Part shown: one piece after another, positions 1-5,750 of the stretch | Layout of the letters: every line of letters begins with the position of its first letter | Numbering within the stretch: the stretch's first letter is position 1 | NCBI GenBank assembly: GCA_900768245.1 | Contig: CAAGCE010000253.1 | Location: 1 to 6,078 of the forward strand | Direction of reading: 5' to 3' | Source: Oscillospiraceae bacterium | GTDB lineage: Bacteria > Bacillota > Clostridia > Oscillospirales > Ruminococcaceae | Length of the DNA stretch: 6,078 nt | Notes under the pieces: model-generated | The model's input: only the letters and a program-made list of their open reading frames with translations | What the model was told of the DNA's origin: nothing | The model's database searches: none | Made by a program: the position numbers and the translations under genes

Positions 1-81
1 AATTCGCTTTTTGCACAAACTTTTAGCTCGCTTTTGTATATCATTTTCTTTGAAATCTTGTTTGATTTTTTATGCGGGGTA

Positions 82-157
82 AATGCCAATATCGCTTAAG
101 TTGTTGGCATTGTTTAGGGGGGCGAGTAGCCCCACTAAATCGCCTCCGCAGAGGCGA
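82..157 (+). other. Cluster of three consecutive hairpins in copy A
   Basis: Three stem-loops follow one another. The first pairs AATGCCAA (82-89) with TTGGCATT (104-111). The second pairs TTTAG (113-117) with CTAAA (135-139) and GGGGC (119-123) with GCCCC (129-133) around the loop GAGTA, with one G/A mismatch between the two helices. The third pairs TCGCCTC (140-146) with GAGGCGA (151-157) around the loop CGCA. Copy B has the third hairpin with identical sequence, and copy C has it with altered stem bases that still pair. The second hairpin has counterparts at the same place in B (GGGC/GCCC) and C (GAC/GTC core). Pairing is conserved better than sequence, which favours a folded RNA or single-stranded DNA. 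Confidence 0.65.
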
Positions 158-224
158 AACTCCCCAAGCGCATTCTAACGAATAAAGCAAAACAATAAAA
201 TGAAAAGCAAAATGAAAAAATAAA

Positions 225-307
225 AGCGCAATGCAGCCCAAAAAGGTAAAACCAAGAGAAGTAACGTTAGTTACAATCTAAGTAAAACCGTTAATCTGCA
301 TTGCGCT
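225..307 (+). other. 12-bp closing stem with nested GTAAC/GTTAC hairpin, copy A
   Basis: AGCGCAATGCAG (225-236) is perfectly complementary to CTGCATTGCGCT (296-307). The roughly 60 bases between them contain GTAAC (261-265) pairing with GTTAC (270-274) around the tetraloop GTTA. Copy B has the same 12-bp arms at 568-579 and 639-650, with the nested hairpin at 601-614. Copy C has the left arm at 6007-6018 and the nested hairpin at 6044-6057. Arm sequences are identical between copies although the intervening bases differ, so this stem is the most constrained part of the element. Confidence 0.75.
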
Positions 308-336
308 AATTCTAAATTATTAAGCTAAAGTAACCC

Positions 337-377
337 TTTTATAAATTTGTATGCGTAAGCAATACAAATTTATAAAA
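337..377 (+). other. Terminal long hairpin of copy A with GTAA tip
   Basis: TTTTATAAATTTGTAT (337-352) pairs perfectly over 16 bp with ATACAAATTTATAAAA (362-377). At the tip GC (353-354) pairs with GC (359-360) around GTAA, a GNRA-type tetraloop if transcribed in this direction, and A361 is bulged. Copy B carries the same hairpin with several stem pairs replaced by other complementary pairs and with the same tip. As it is not followed by a run of T in this direction, it does not look like a simple intrinsic terminator. Confidence 0.7.
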
Positions 378-422
378 CACAGCAAAACTGACAGATACAT
401 AAGGATAACCAACAAAACTATG

Positions 423-455
423 CTAAACATCGCCGCTTTTAACGTGGCTGTTTAG
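423..455. other. Hairpin in the spacer between copies A and B
   Basis: CTAAACA (423-429) pairs with TGTTTAG (449-455), and inside it GCCGC (432-436) pairs with GTGGC (444-448) with one G-T wobble. The loop is TTTTAAC and two bases (TC) bulge on the left arm. It lies in the roughly 100-base spacer between the converging ends of copies A and B. I find no equivalent beside copy C, whose corresponding end lies outside the window. It could be a strand-symmetric protein site, a terminator-like fold or part of the element's junction. Confidence 0.4.
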
Positions 456-496
456 GGTATACTGCGTAACTTGATTGAAATTGTACTTTTGCTGTG

Positions 497-537
497 TTTT
501 CCAAATTTGCTCTGCTTACGCTCGCAAATTTGGAAAA
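497..537 (-). other. Terminal long hairpin of copy B with GTAA tip
   Basis: On the minus strand TTTTCCAAATTTGC (537 to 524) pairs over 14 bp with GCAAATTTGGAAAA (510 to 497). The tip GC-GTAA-GC with a following bulged A is identical to copy A. Between tip and stem, GA faces GA, which could form tandem G-A pairs; copy A has Watson-Crick A-T pairs there. Three stem pairs differ from copy A and remain complementary (A-T to C-G, T-A to C-G, T-A to C-G). Confidence 0.7.
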
Positions 538-567
538 GGGTTATTTTTGCTTGGATATTATAGAATA

Positions 568-650
568 AGCGCAATGCAGATTATTGGGTCATTTCAGATT
601 GTAACTTTCGTTACATCTGTCATACCAACTTTTTTGAGCTGCATTGCGCT
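568..650 (-). other. 12-bp closing stem with nested hairpin, copy B
   Basis: AGCGCAATGCAG (568-579) and CTGCATTGCGCT (639-650) are perfect inverted repeats. The nested hairpin pairs GTAAC (601-605) with GTTAC (610-614). On the minus strand its loop is GAAA, a GNRA tetraloop, and flanking AGAT/ATCT extends the stem with one bulged A. The same arrangement occurs in copies A and C. Confidence 0.75.
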
Positions 651-722
651 TTTTTGGATTTGTTAGTTTTGCTTGGCTTTACTGCTACTTTGGCTTTTGC
701 TGTTAGAATGTGCAGGGGTGTT

Positions 723-787
723 TCGCCTCTGCGGAGGCGACCACGGGCTTTGCCCTTTGGATTCCCACAAGCCTTTGAAAAGGCTTG
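723..787 (-). other. Cluster of three hairpins in copy B
   Basis: TCGCCTC (723-729) pairs with GAGGCGA (734-740); the minus-strand loop is CGCA, as in copies A and C. GGGC (745-748) pairs with GCCC (752-755) around three bases. CAAGCCTT (768-775) pairs with AAGGCTTG (780-787), with minus-strand loop TTCA, and is identical in copy C. Order and spacing match copies A and C. Confidence 0.65.
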
Positions 788-909
788 ACCGAAACTTTTA
801 TATGGGTGCGCTGTTACTTTTATGCCGTGCTGCCGCCGCGGCTGCTTTCTTTGGGTTCGCACTTTCTTTGACGCGTCTAAATAAAAAATAAAAAAGAATT
901 GCATAGCTA

Positions 910-938
910 TTGAAACATTTTTTATTATAGTGTATAAT
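910..938 (+). promoter_or_regulatory. Sigma-A type promoter of the rodA-like gene
   Basis: A -35 box TTGAAA (910-915) and a perfect -10 box TATAAT (933-938) are separated by 17 bases. Transcription should start near 945, leaving a short leader of about 30 bases before the start codon. The promoter lies just outside copy B of the repeat. A second TATAAT reads on the opposite strand (929 to 924) towards copy B but has only a poor -35 match, so a divergent transcript into the repeat is possible but weakly supported. Confidence 0.8.
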
Positions 939-963
939 TGAAGATAATTACGACACCTTGCTG

Positions 964-969
964 AAAGGA
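964..969 (+). promoter_or_regulatory. Ribosome binding site deciding the rodA-like start
   Basis: AAAGGA (964-969) lies 6 bases before the ATG at 976. An in-frame TTG at 958 lies upstream of this site and has no Shine-Dalgarno of its own, so 976 is the better start. Confidence 0.75.
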
Positions 970-975
970 AAACTT

Positions 976-2133
976 ATGCTGAAAAAGGTTTTTAAAGTCA
1001 TTATCCGCTACTTTCACAAGCTCGATAAGGGACTTTTTATTGCTGTATGCGGAGTTTCGGCTCTGTCCGTTATTCTGATGTATTCGCTGGTTCAGAACGG
1101 GGTCACTTCAAAATCCGAAAGTATGTACAAAATGCAGTTTCTTTGCCTTTGCATTGGTGCAGGTGCGGCTCTTATAATGTCGGGATTGGATTACCATTGG
1201 TTCACTAAGCTTTGGTTTTTATATGCGCCTGCCGCCATTGGGCTTACTCTGCTGACCTTTACTTCGCTGGGGTATCAGCCTGTGGAGGGCGTTGATGACA
1301 AGGCTTGGATCAACTTGGGTTTTATGACGATGCAGCCGTCGGAAATTCTGAAGATCGCTTTTATTATGACCTTCGCTATTCATCTTGATAAGGTGAAGGA
1401 AAATCTGAACCATTTTCTTAATGTTGTTCTGCTGTGTTTCCATGGTGCGGTCCCTACTCTGATAGTCGTTCTTCAGGGTGATGATGGCACGGCGATAATT
1501 TTCCTTATGATATTTGTGGCGATGATCTTCGCTGCAGGTCTGTCATGGAAATATATCCTGCCTGTGCTTATAGCTGCGCCGTTCGGAATATGGTTCATCT
1601 GGGAGAAGATCATGCAGCCTCACCAGAAGCTGCGTTTCCTCGTGCTTTTTGCCGACGACCCTATAAACGACCCTCAATATGCCGATATTTACTACCAGCA
1701 ATACTGGGGAAAGCTTGCACTCGGTTCGGGTCAGCTTTTCGGAAAAGGTCTTCACGCAGATAACTATGTGAACGTTCCGGAGGTACAGAACGATTTTATT
1801 TTCACCTACGTCGGACAATGCTTCGGCTTTATCGGCTGTATCGCACTTATTGCTGTGCTTGCGTATATCTGCCTTAAGATCGTGGCGGACAGCCGTATCG
1901 CAAAGGACGAGCTTGGAAAATATATCTGCGTCGGTGTATTTGCAATGATATTTGTACATTGCGTACTCAACATCGGAATGGTTCTTGCCGTTATGCCCGT
2001 TATAGGCGTACCGCTTCCGTTTGTGAGCCAGGGCGGTTCATCAATGGTAAGTATGTTTGTGAGCATCGGACTTGTTATGAGCGTATATTCCCATTGTGAA
2101 AAGAATTACCGTGTTTTCTACGACGGAACATAA
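976..2133 (+). CDS. SEDS-family peptidoglycan glycosyltransferase, RodA/FtsW type
   Basis: Predicted 385-residue polytopic membrane protein of the SEDS family, which polymerises lipid II into glycan strands at the cytoplasmic membrane, usually with a class B penicillin-binding protein. About ten hydrophobic segments are visible, the first near residues 18-39 and the last near 355-372. Family motifs are present: AWINLG with Trp111, QPSE (120-123), GDDGTA (168-173), GSGQLFGKG (250-258), VPEVQNDFIF (267-276) and PLPFVSQGGSS (346-356). Asp273 in NDFIF corresponds to the essential aspartate of RodA/FtsW enzymes. The usual HTDFIF...GEELG is altered here: QN replaces HT before the aspartate, and GQCFG (280-284) replaces the GEE motif. 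The protein is therefore a divergent member; RodA, FtsW and SpoVE cannot be separated by eye, so I give no symbol. Start chosen from the AAAGGA site. The gene is monocistronic, with its own promoter and terminator and no cell-wall gene beside it in this window. Confidence 0.9.
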   Translation: MLKKVFKVIIRYFHKLDKGLFIAVCGVSALSVILMYSLVQNGVTSKSESMYKMQFLCLCIGAGAALIMSGLDYHWFTKLWFLYAPAAIGLTLLTFTSLGYQPVEGVDDKAWINLGFMTMQPSEILKIAFIMTFAIHLDKVKENLNHFLNVVLLCFHGAVPTLIVVLQGDDGTAIIFLMIFVAMIFAAGLSWKYILPVLIAAPFGIWFIWEKIMQPHQKLRFLVLFADDPINDPQYADIYYQQYWGKLALGSGQLFGKGLHADNYVNVPEVQNDFIFTYVGQCFGFIGCIALIAVLAYICLKIVADSRIAKDELGKYICVGVFAMIFVHCVLNIGMVLAVMPVIGVPLPFVSQGGSSMVSMFVSIGLVMSVYSHCEKNYRVFYDGT

Positions 2134-2149
2134 AGATCAGTGTTTCATT

Positions 2150-2181
2150 AGCTTCTGCATTTATTTTGCAGAAGCTTTTTT
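2150..2181 (+). terminator. Intrinsic terminator of the rodA-like gene
   Basis: A perfect 10-bp stem, AGCTTCTGCA (2150-2159) with TGCAGAAGCT (2167-2176) around a 7-base loop, is followed by a run of six T (2176-2181). It starts 17 bases after the stop codon. Confidence 0.9.
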
Positions 2182-2186
2182 ATTTA

Positions 2187-2346
2187 ATACTAATCTCTGA
2201 TCAACCTATAGACAAATCCTAGGCTATAATAAATCCATTCGGCGTCAAGCTCCCTTGAAAGGCAGCGAGCCTTACTGCGGTCGCTTTCCTTGACTGGATT
2301 TATTCTATCTGTCGGCTTTGTCTATAGAACGATCAGAGATTAGTAT
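2187..2346. repeat. 160-bp near-palindromic, MITE-like element
   Basis: The ends are 30-bp inverted repeats (2187-2216 and 2317-2346) that match at all but three adjacent positions; they begin ATACTAATCTCTGATC and share CTATAGACAAA. Pairing resumes further in with AATAAATCCA (2228-2237) against TGGATTTATT (2295-2304), then GTCAAG (2244-2249) against CTTGAC (2289-2294). The whole element can therefore fold as one long interrupted hairpin. It has no coding capacity. TA flanks the CTAATC...GATTAG ends on both sides, which fits a TA target-site duplication, but TA is self-complementary and the true edges cannot be fixed from one copy. It sits just after the rodA-like terminator, between converging genes, a typical harmless site for a non-autonomous transposon-derived element. 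I do not recognise the family. Confidence 0.75.
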
Positions 2347-2454
2347 AAGGCATAAAGTACGCAGGGTATGAACGACCGCGGCGAAACACCATCTATAAGC
2401 TTGAGGCAAACTCCGAACCGCCGCCCCAATAAAAATAAAAAACTTACAGATACA

Positions 2455-2488
2455 ACAAAAGCTGCCGCAGAAAACTCCGCAGCAGCTT
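2455..2488 (-). terminator. Intrinsic terminator of the secreted-protein gene
   Basis: On the minus strand AAGCTGCTGCGG (2488 to 2477) pairs with CTGCGGCAGCTT (2470 to 2459) over 12 bp with two G-T wobbles, followed by TTTTGTTG. It lies about 15 bases after the stop codon. The 110 bases between it and the palindromic element (2347-2456) contain nothing I can identify. Confidence 0.8.
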
Positions 2489-2503
2489 AAAGCACTTTTA
2501 TTA

Positions 2504-3238
2504 TCAGGTAAATCTTTTAAGGCAGGTAGAAACTACAAATCCGATACCGCCGATTATTGCAAATATAAGTATTACAAGCACAATCACAAGTCCTATTCTT
2601 CCGCCTGTGCCTATTGAAACTGTAATACCGTCGGAAGTAAGGCTGTAATCGCCCTGATTTTCTATTGCAGTTCCGTCGGCTTTATATACCACAACGTTGT
2701 CAACGTATGCGACCGCACCGCTGTACTGAGAATATACCGGGATAGTAAAGCCTATTTTTGTGTTTGATGCATTTTCGGGAACTGTGAGTGAAACCTTTGA
2801 CCAGCGACCCGAATTTTCATCGCTTATTCCTGAGGTTATCCATACAACGCCGTCAGAAAATACTGTAAAGTCAGAAACTGCATCAGCGGCATTTTCATCG
2901 AAAAGCACTGACATCCGGACTGTACAGCCCTTGAAATCTTCAAGTCCAAGGCTTTCAGCTGTAAAATACACACCGCCGAACTGCTGATCCTCGGAAATGT
3001 CGCTTGTGATATTTTCGGAAATGCAGAGAGCACCGTCTCCCGATTCCTTTTTATCCTTTGTAACGCTGAGTTCAAGACCTGTCAGGTCGGTCGAACCGTA
3101 TGATTCCCAAGCAGTTATGGCGGAATCGTTATCAAAACAGTACGTTGCGTTCTGTGCGCTTTCTTCCGCAATAACCGGAACGGAAGAAAGTGCAGCGGCG
3201 GTAACGGCTGCAAGAAATACTGAAATAATTTTTTTCAT
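2504..3238 (-). CDS. Secreted, C-terminally membrane-anchored protein with carbohydrate-binding-like domain; function unknown
   Basis: 244 residues. A classic signal peptide spans residues 1-24 (MKKIISVFLAAV followed by an alanine-rich stretch, likely cleavage after VIA). The mature part (about 30-186) looks like a single beta-sandwich domain of carbohydrate-binding or jelly-roll type: it has GDGALCIS early (67-74), alternating hydrophobic strands, and ends with AYVDNVVVY (177-185), the 'xDNVxv' closing strand common in such modules. A hydrophobic segment at about 214-236 followed by CLKRFT suggests a single-span membrane anchor with the domain outside the cell. No catalytic motif, sortase motif or dockerin is visible. 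The start has the ribosome site AAAGGAAGG (3257-3249) 10 bases upstream. It follows the EF-G-like gene on the same strand with a 166-base gap and its own promoter. Ligand and role are unknown; the domain call is an inference from pattern. Confidence 0.8.
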   Translation of the reverse strand: MKKIISVFLAAVTAAALSSVPVIAEESAQNATYCFDNDSAITAWESYGSTDLTGLELSVTKDKKESGDGALCISENITSDISEDQQFGGVYFTAESLGLEDFKGCTVRMSVLFDENAADAVSDFTVFSDGVVWITSGISDENSGRWSKVSLTVPENASNTKIGFTIPVYSQYSGAVAYVDNVVVYKADGTAIENQGDYSLTSDGITVSIGTGGRIGLVIVLVILIFAIIGGIGFVVSTCLKRFT

Positions 3239-3248
3239 CTGGCAAAAA

Positions 3249-3257
3249 CCTTCCTTT
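3249..3257 (-). promoter_or_regulatory. Ribosome binding site of the secreted-protein gene
   Basis: AAAGGAAGG on the minus strand, 10 bases before the ATG at 3238, supports that start immediately ahead of the signal peptide. Confidence 0.7.
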
Positions 3258-3336
3258 GTTAAACCATAGTCTGTATATTTCTGTCTTTATCTATATGGAA
3301 ATAAATGAAAACAAATTAATAAATATTACTATACAT

Positions 3337-3365
3337 ATTTTATTATAAAGCGCAAAATTTGTCAA
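3337..3365 (-). promoter_or_regulatory. Promoter of the secreted-protein gene
   Basis: On the minus strand a consensus -35 box TTGACA (3365 to 3360) is followed after 17 bases by TAAAAT (3342 to 3337). The start site would be near 3330, giving a leader of about 90 bases. The -35 box lies inside one arm of a perfect inverted repeat (3355-3396), so a bound protein or fold there could affect transcription. Confidence 0.75.
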
Positions 3366-3396
3366 TATGTTTTAAAGGAAAAATATTGACAAATTT
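3355..3396. promoter_or_regulatory. Perfect 14-bp inverted repeat: possible operator and/or terminator
   Basis: AAATTTGTCAATAT (3355-3368) and ATATTGACAAATTT (3383-3396) are exact inverted repeats separated by 14 bases. One arm contains the TTGACA of the downstream promoter. The other starts 9 bases after the stop codon of the EF-G-like gene. On the minus strand the second arm ends in TTTT followed by GCGC, so as a terminator it would be AT-rich and only weakly U-tracted. A dual role, ending the upstream transcript and marking the downstream promoter, is plausible. A dimeric repressor site is an alternative. Confidence 0.55.
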
Positions 3397-3404
3397 ATAA
3401 GCTA

Positions 3405-5489
3405 TTATTCGTTATTATTGTCAACAGAAAGAATTACTTCACTAACCAGATTGCTCGGGAGCTGTTCATAGCGGAGGAAATCAAGTGTGAAGCTGCCTCT
3501 GCCTCGTGTAATCTGACGGAGCTGCATTGTAAAGCTCTGCATTTCACGGAGCGGAACTTCCGCTTCGATCTCGGTAACACCCTTTTTAACAGGTGTCATT
3601 CCGATAACTCTGCCTCTGCGCTTGTTAAGGTCGCCCATAACATCGCCCGTGTTCTCATCGGGAACTGTAACAAGAAGCTTTCCTATCGGTTCAAGTATAG
3701 TCGGGTCAGCCTGTTTCAGACCTTCCTTATATGCAATTGAAGCAGCCATTTTGAATGCCATTTCAGAGCTGTCAACAGGGTGGTATGAGCCGTCAACAAG
3801 GATAGCTTTAAGACCTGTTACAGGGCAGCCTGCAAGAACGCCTTTCTTTACGCACTCCTGAAGTCCCTTTTCAACAGCAGGGAAGAAATTCTTCGGAACG
3901 GCACCGCCGAATACTTTTTCCTCAAATACAAGATCATCGGAAAGGCATGGCTCAAATTCGATCCATACATGACCGTACTGACCGTGACCGCCGGTCTGTT
4001 TCTTATGCTTGCCTTCGACCTTTACTTTTTTGCGGATAGTTTCACGGTATGCTATCTTCGGTTCTGTGAGGTTTATCTCTGCACCGAACTTGTTTTTAAG
4101 CTTGCTTACAGCAGCGTCAAGATGCTGCTCGCCAAGACCTTTGAGTATCTGCTCCTTTGTAAGAGGATCCTGATAGTATTCAAGGGTCTTATCTTCTTCA
4201 AGCAGACGCTGTATACCTGCACCTACCTTGCTTTCGTCGCCCTGCGATTTAGCGTGAACAGCCATACCGTAGCAAGGCTTAGGAAATGCTATCTTCTGGA
4301 ACAAAACGATATTGCCTGCCTCACAGATAGTATCGGAAGTGTTTGCGGAGATCTTGACAGCAACGGCAATGTCGCCTGCGCAGGCAGATGTGAGCTCTAT
4401 CTGCTTTTTGCCTACAAGAGTGTAAAGCTTGCCTATCTTTTCAACATTACCGGTTGCAGCGTTTACATAATCAGTATTTGCTTTAAGAACACCGCTTATT
4501 ACCTTTATAAATGACATCTTGCCAACGAATGGGTCAGCAACAGTCTTGAAAACGAAAGCGGAAAGAGGAGCATTTTCATCGTATGCGACCTCAACAATGT
4601 CGCCGTCAGCCTTTTCGGCAACAGCAGGCTTGTTGTCGCAGGGAGCAGGAAGAAGGAGCTCTATTTCCTTCAATATCATATCAACGCCTGCGGTAGTTGT
4701 GGAAGAACAGCATACAACAGGAGTAATGATACCCTCGTTCATACCCTTATGGATACCGTGAACAAGCTCTTTCTGAGTGAAAGCCTCGCCCTCGAAGAAT
4801 TTTTCCATAAGAGCTTCATCTGTTTCGGCAACAGCCTCGGAGAAAGCGGCAACAAGACCGTCCATACGGTATTCAAGCTTTTCGGAAACCTCAGCGTCAG
4901 GCATAACGGTTTCAACAGCATTGCCGTTTTCATCGTATGTATAAGCCTTCATTTCGATAAGATTAACGAAAGAAACGACCTTGTGATCCTTGATAACAGG
5001 AACTACAACAGGGCAAACAGTCGGACCGAATTTAGTTTTGAGTTCGGTGAGAACATTATAATAGTTAGCGTCCTGATCGTCTACCTTAGTGATAACGAAC
5101 ATTTTGGGTTTGCCCATTTCAGAAGCGAGGTCATAAGCCTTTTCAGTGCCGACCTTAACGCCCGACTTGGCAGAAACGGTTATCATAACAGTACCTGCGG
5201 CAGAAATGCCCTCATACATACCGCCTGCGAAATCGAACAGACCGGGTGTGTCGAGAAGATTTACCTTTATATCATTGTATTCAAAAGAAGCAAGGGAGGT
5301 GTTGAGAGAAGCCTTACGCTTTATCTCGTCAGGGTCGTAATCGCAAACGGAAGTACCGTCAGCAGTCTTGCCCAGCCTGTCAACAGCACCTGACTTGAAC
5401 AGCAGAGCTTCAGCCAGTGATGTCTTACCTGAACCTGCATGGCCTGCGATCGCAATATTTTTAATGTTTTCAGCTCCGAAATGTTTCAT
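3405..5489 (-). CDS. EF-G-like translation GTPase (EF-G2 / FusA paralogue type)
   Basis: 694 residues, full length for the EF-G family of ribosomal translocation GTPases. The G domain has P-loop GHAGSGKT (16-23), DTPGLFDF (80-87) and TKVD (134-137). Domain II and III blocks follow (for example GLGEQHLDAAVSKL, 451-464). Domain IV has QTGGHGQYGHV (498-508) and GSYHPVDSSEMAFK (567-580), and domain V begins near LEPIGKL (599-605) with ENTGDVMGDLNKRRG (612-626). It departs from canonical EF-G at three nucleotide-binding sites: Leu84 replaces the catalytic histidine of DTPGH, R-K-A-S (58-61) replaces the switch I RGIT, and Thr134 replaces Asn in NKxD. These mark it as the EF-G-like paralogue group rather than the main fusA product; whether it is a true translocase, a stress-time factor or a ribosome-protection-like protein is not visible. 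Start chosen by the GGAGAG site; an upstream in-frame ATG at 5510 lacks one. Confidence 0.9.
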   Translation of the reverse strand: MKHFGAENIKNIAIAGHAGSGKTSLAEALLFKSGAVDRLGKTADGTSVCDYDPDEIKRKASLNTSLASFEYNDIKVNLLDTPGLFDFAGGMYEGISAAGTVMITVSAKSGVKVGTEKAYDLASEMGKPKMFVITKVDDQDANYYNVLTELKTKFGPTVCPVVVPVIKDHKVVSFVNLIEMKAYTYDENGNAVETVMPDAEVSEKLEYRMDGLVAAFSEAVAETDEALMEKFFEGEAFTQKELVHGIHKGMNEGIITPVVCCSSTTTAGVDMILKEIELLLPAPCDNKPAVAEKADGDIVEVAYDENAPLSAFVFKTVADPFVGKMSFIKVISGVLKANTDYVNAATGNVEKIGKLYTLVGKKQIELTSACAGDIAVAVKISANTSDTICEAGNIVLFQKIAFPKPCYGMAVHAKSQGDESKVGAGIQRLLEEDKTLEYYQDPLTKEQILKGLGEQHLDAAVSKLKNKFGAEINLTEPKIAYRETIRKKVKVEGKHKKQTGGHGQYGHVWIEFEPCLSDDLVFEEKVFGGAVPKNFFPAVEKGLQECVKKGVLAGCPVTGLKAILVDGSYHPVDSSEMAFKMAASIAYKEGLKQADPTILEPIGKLLVTVPDENTGDVMGDLNKRRGRVIGMTPVKKGVTEIEAEVPLREMQSFTMQLRQITRGRGSFTLDFLRYEQLPSNLVSEVILSVDNNNE

Positions 5490-5498
5490 AAGGGTTAA

Positions 5499-5504
5499 CT
5501 CTCC
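5499..5504 (-). promoter_or_regulatory. Ribosome binding site deciding the EF-G-like start
   Basis: GGAGAG on the minus strand lies 9 bases before the ATG at 5489. It falls downstream of the alternative ATG at 5510, which therefore would be inside the leader. Confidence 0.75.
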
Positions 5505-5558
5505 ATTCATAATAAAATATGTTTAAAATAGACAAATCATTGTTTATCAACAATTAAC

Positions 5559-5587
5559 ATTATATATTATATCAACAGTTATTACAA
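5559..5587 (-). promoter_or_regulatory. Promoter of the EF-G-like gene
   Basis: On the minus strand TTGTAA (5587 to 5582) and TATAAT (5564 to 5559) are 17 bases apart, giving a start near 5552 and a leader of about 60 bases. A second TATAAT overlaps at 5571 to 5566 but has no well-spaced -35 box. A small palindrome, TTGTT-GATA-AACAA (5540-5553), lies at the expected start site and might bind a regulator. Confidence 0.65.
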
Positions 5588-5714
5588 TAGCCTGACATCA
5601 TTTTTTACAAATATCTGAAAATGATACCGATATAATTGTATAAAATAACAATAACTTTTATTACAACCCGGAGTTTAAATACATAAATTTCATATTGGGT
5701 CGATAATTTGCGTG

Positions 5715-5750
5715 ACTTACCTGTGCCGCCTGCGTGCAGGTGAGTTTTTT
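5715..5750 (+). terminator. Terminator-like hairpin with T-run at the edge of copy C
   Basis: ACTTACCTG (5715-5723) pairs with CAGGTGAGT (5737-5745) over 9 bp with one wobble, followed by TTTTTT, A, TTTTTT. The loop is 13 bases and GC-rich and contains part of a second palindrome (CCTG-CGTG-CAGG, 5729-5740). The T-run is also where similarity between copies B and C begins. No gene reads into it from the left on this strand, and the nearest plus-strand -10-like sequence (TATAAT, 5631-5636) lacks a well-spaced -35 box. It may end a short transcript, or the repeat may simply lie against an old terminator. Confidence 0.45.

Larger units (their letters stand above)
61..387 (+). repeat. Structured repeat unit, copy A (candidate structured RNA or mobile hairpin element)
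   Basis: Copy A of a repeat seen three times in the window. In order it shows a hairpin with arms AATGCCAA/TTGGCATT, a GGGGC/GCCCC hairpin, a TCGCCTC-CGCA-GAGGCGA hairpin, the shared words AAAC followed by CCCC and CATTCTAAC, a 12-bp stem enclosing a smaller hairpin, and a long hairpin with a GTAA tip. It ends near the shared word AACACAGCAAAA. The order matches copy B read on the opposite strand, but much of the sequence between blocks has diverged. Copy A also lacks the GC-rich module (AAAGCAGCCGCGGC) that B and C carry near their start. The left edge is uncertain; I placed it at a T-rich run resembling the start of B and C. Short open frames across it show no ribosome site and no preserved frame, so I treat it as non-coding. 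Its function is unknown. Confidence 0.7.
488..895 (-). repeat. Structured repeat unit, copy B (inverted relative to A and C)
   Basis: Copy B runs right to left. Read on the minus strand it starts with a T-rich run (895 downward) and continues with a GC-rich module. Next come hairpins CAAGCCTT/AAGGCTTG, GGGC/GCCC and TCGCCTC/GAGGCGA, then the 12-bp stem with its nested hairpin, and finally the long GTAA-tipped hairpin, ending near AACACAGCAAAA. From the T-run to the edge of the window it is nearly the same sequence as copy C, apart from substitutions and an insertion of about 20 bases in C. That insertion shifts the frame of the only sizeable open frame common to both, and a stop codon (TAG, 663-665) interrupts the opposite-strand frame in B. 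Both facts argue against coding. The copy ends about 15 bases before the -35 box of the downstream rodA-type gene. Confidence 0.8.

Noticed and set aside
337..377. Simple intrinsic terminator
   Set aside because: No T-run follows the stem in either copy in the A direction, and the covarying stem with a fixed GTAA tip suggests a different role.
620..904. Minus-strand open frame of 94 codons within copy B, with a basic peptide (KKVRTQRKQPRRQHG) also readable in copy C
   Set aside because: After the shared stretch the frame differs between B and C because of the insertion in C, no ribosome site is present, and the sequence is better explained by conserved hairpins.
1..950. CRISPR array as an explanation of the repeats
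   Set aside because: The repeats are long, few, in inverted orientation and internally folded, without regular short direct repeats and spacers.
1543..1959. Minus-strand open frame of 138 codons inside the rodA-like gene
   Set aside because: It has no recognisable protein features and lies wholly opposite a well-supported membrane protein gene.
3969..5393. Several plus-strand open frames of up to 214 codons
   Set aside because: They are the complement of the EF-G-like gene, which has full-length family similarity and a proper ribosome site.
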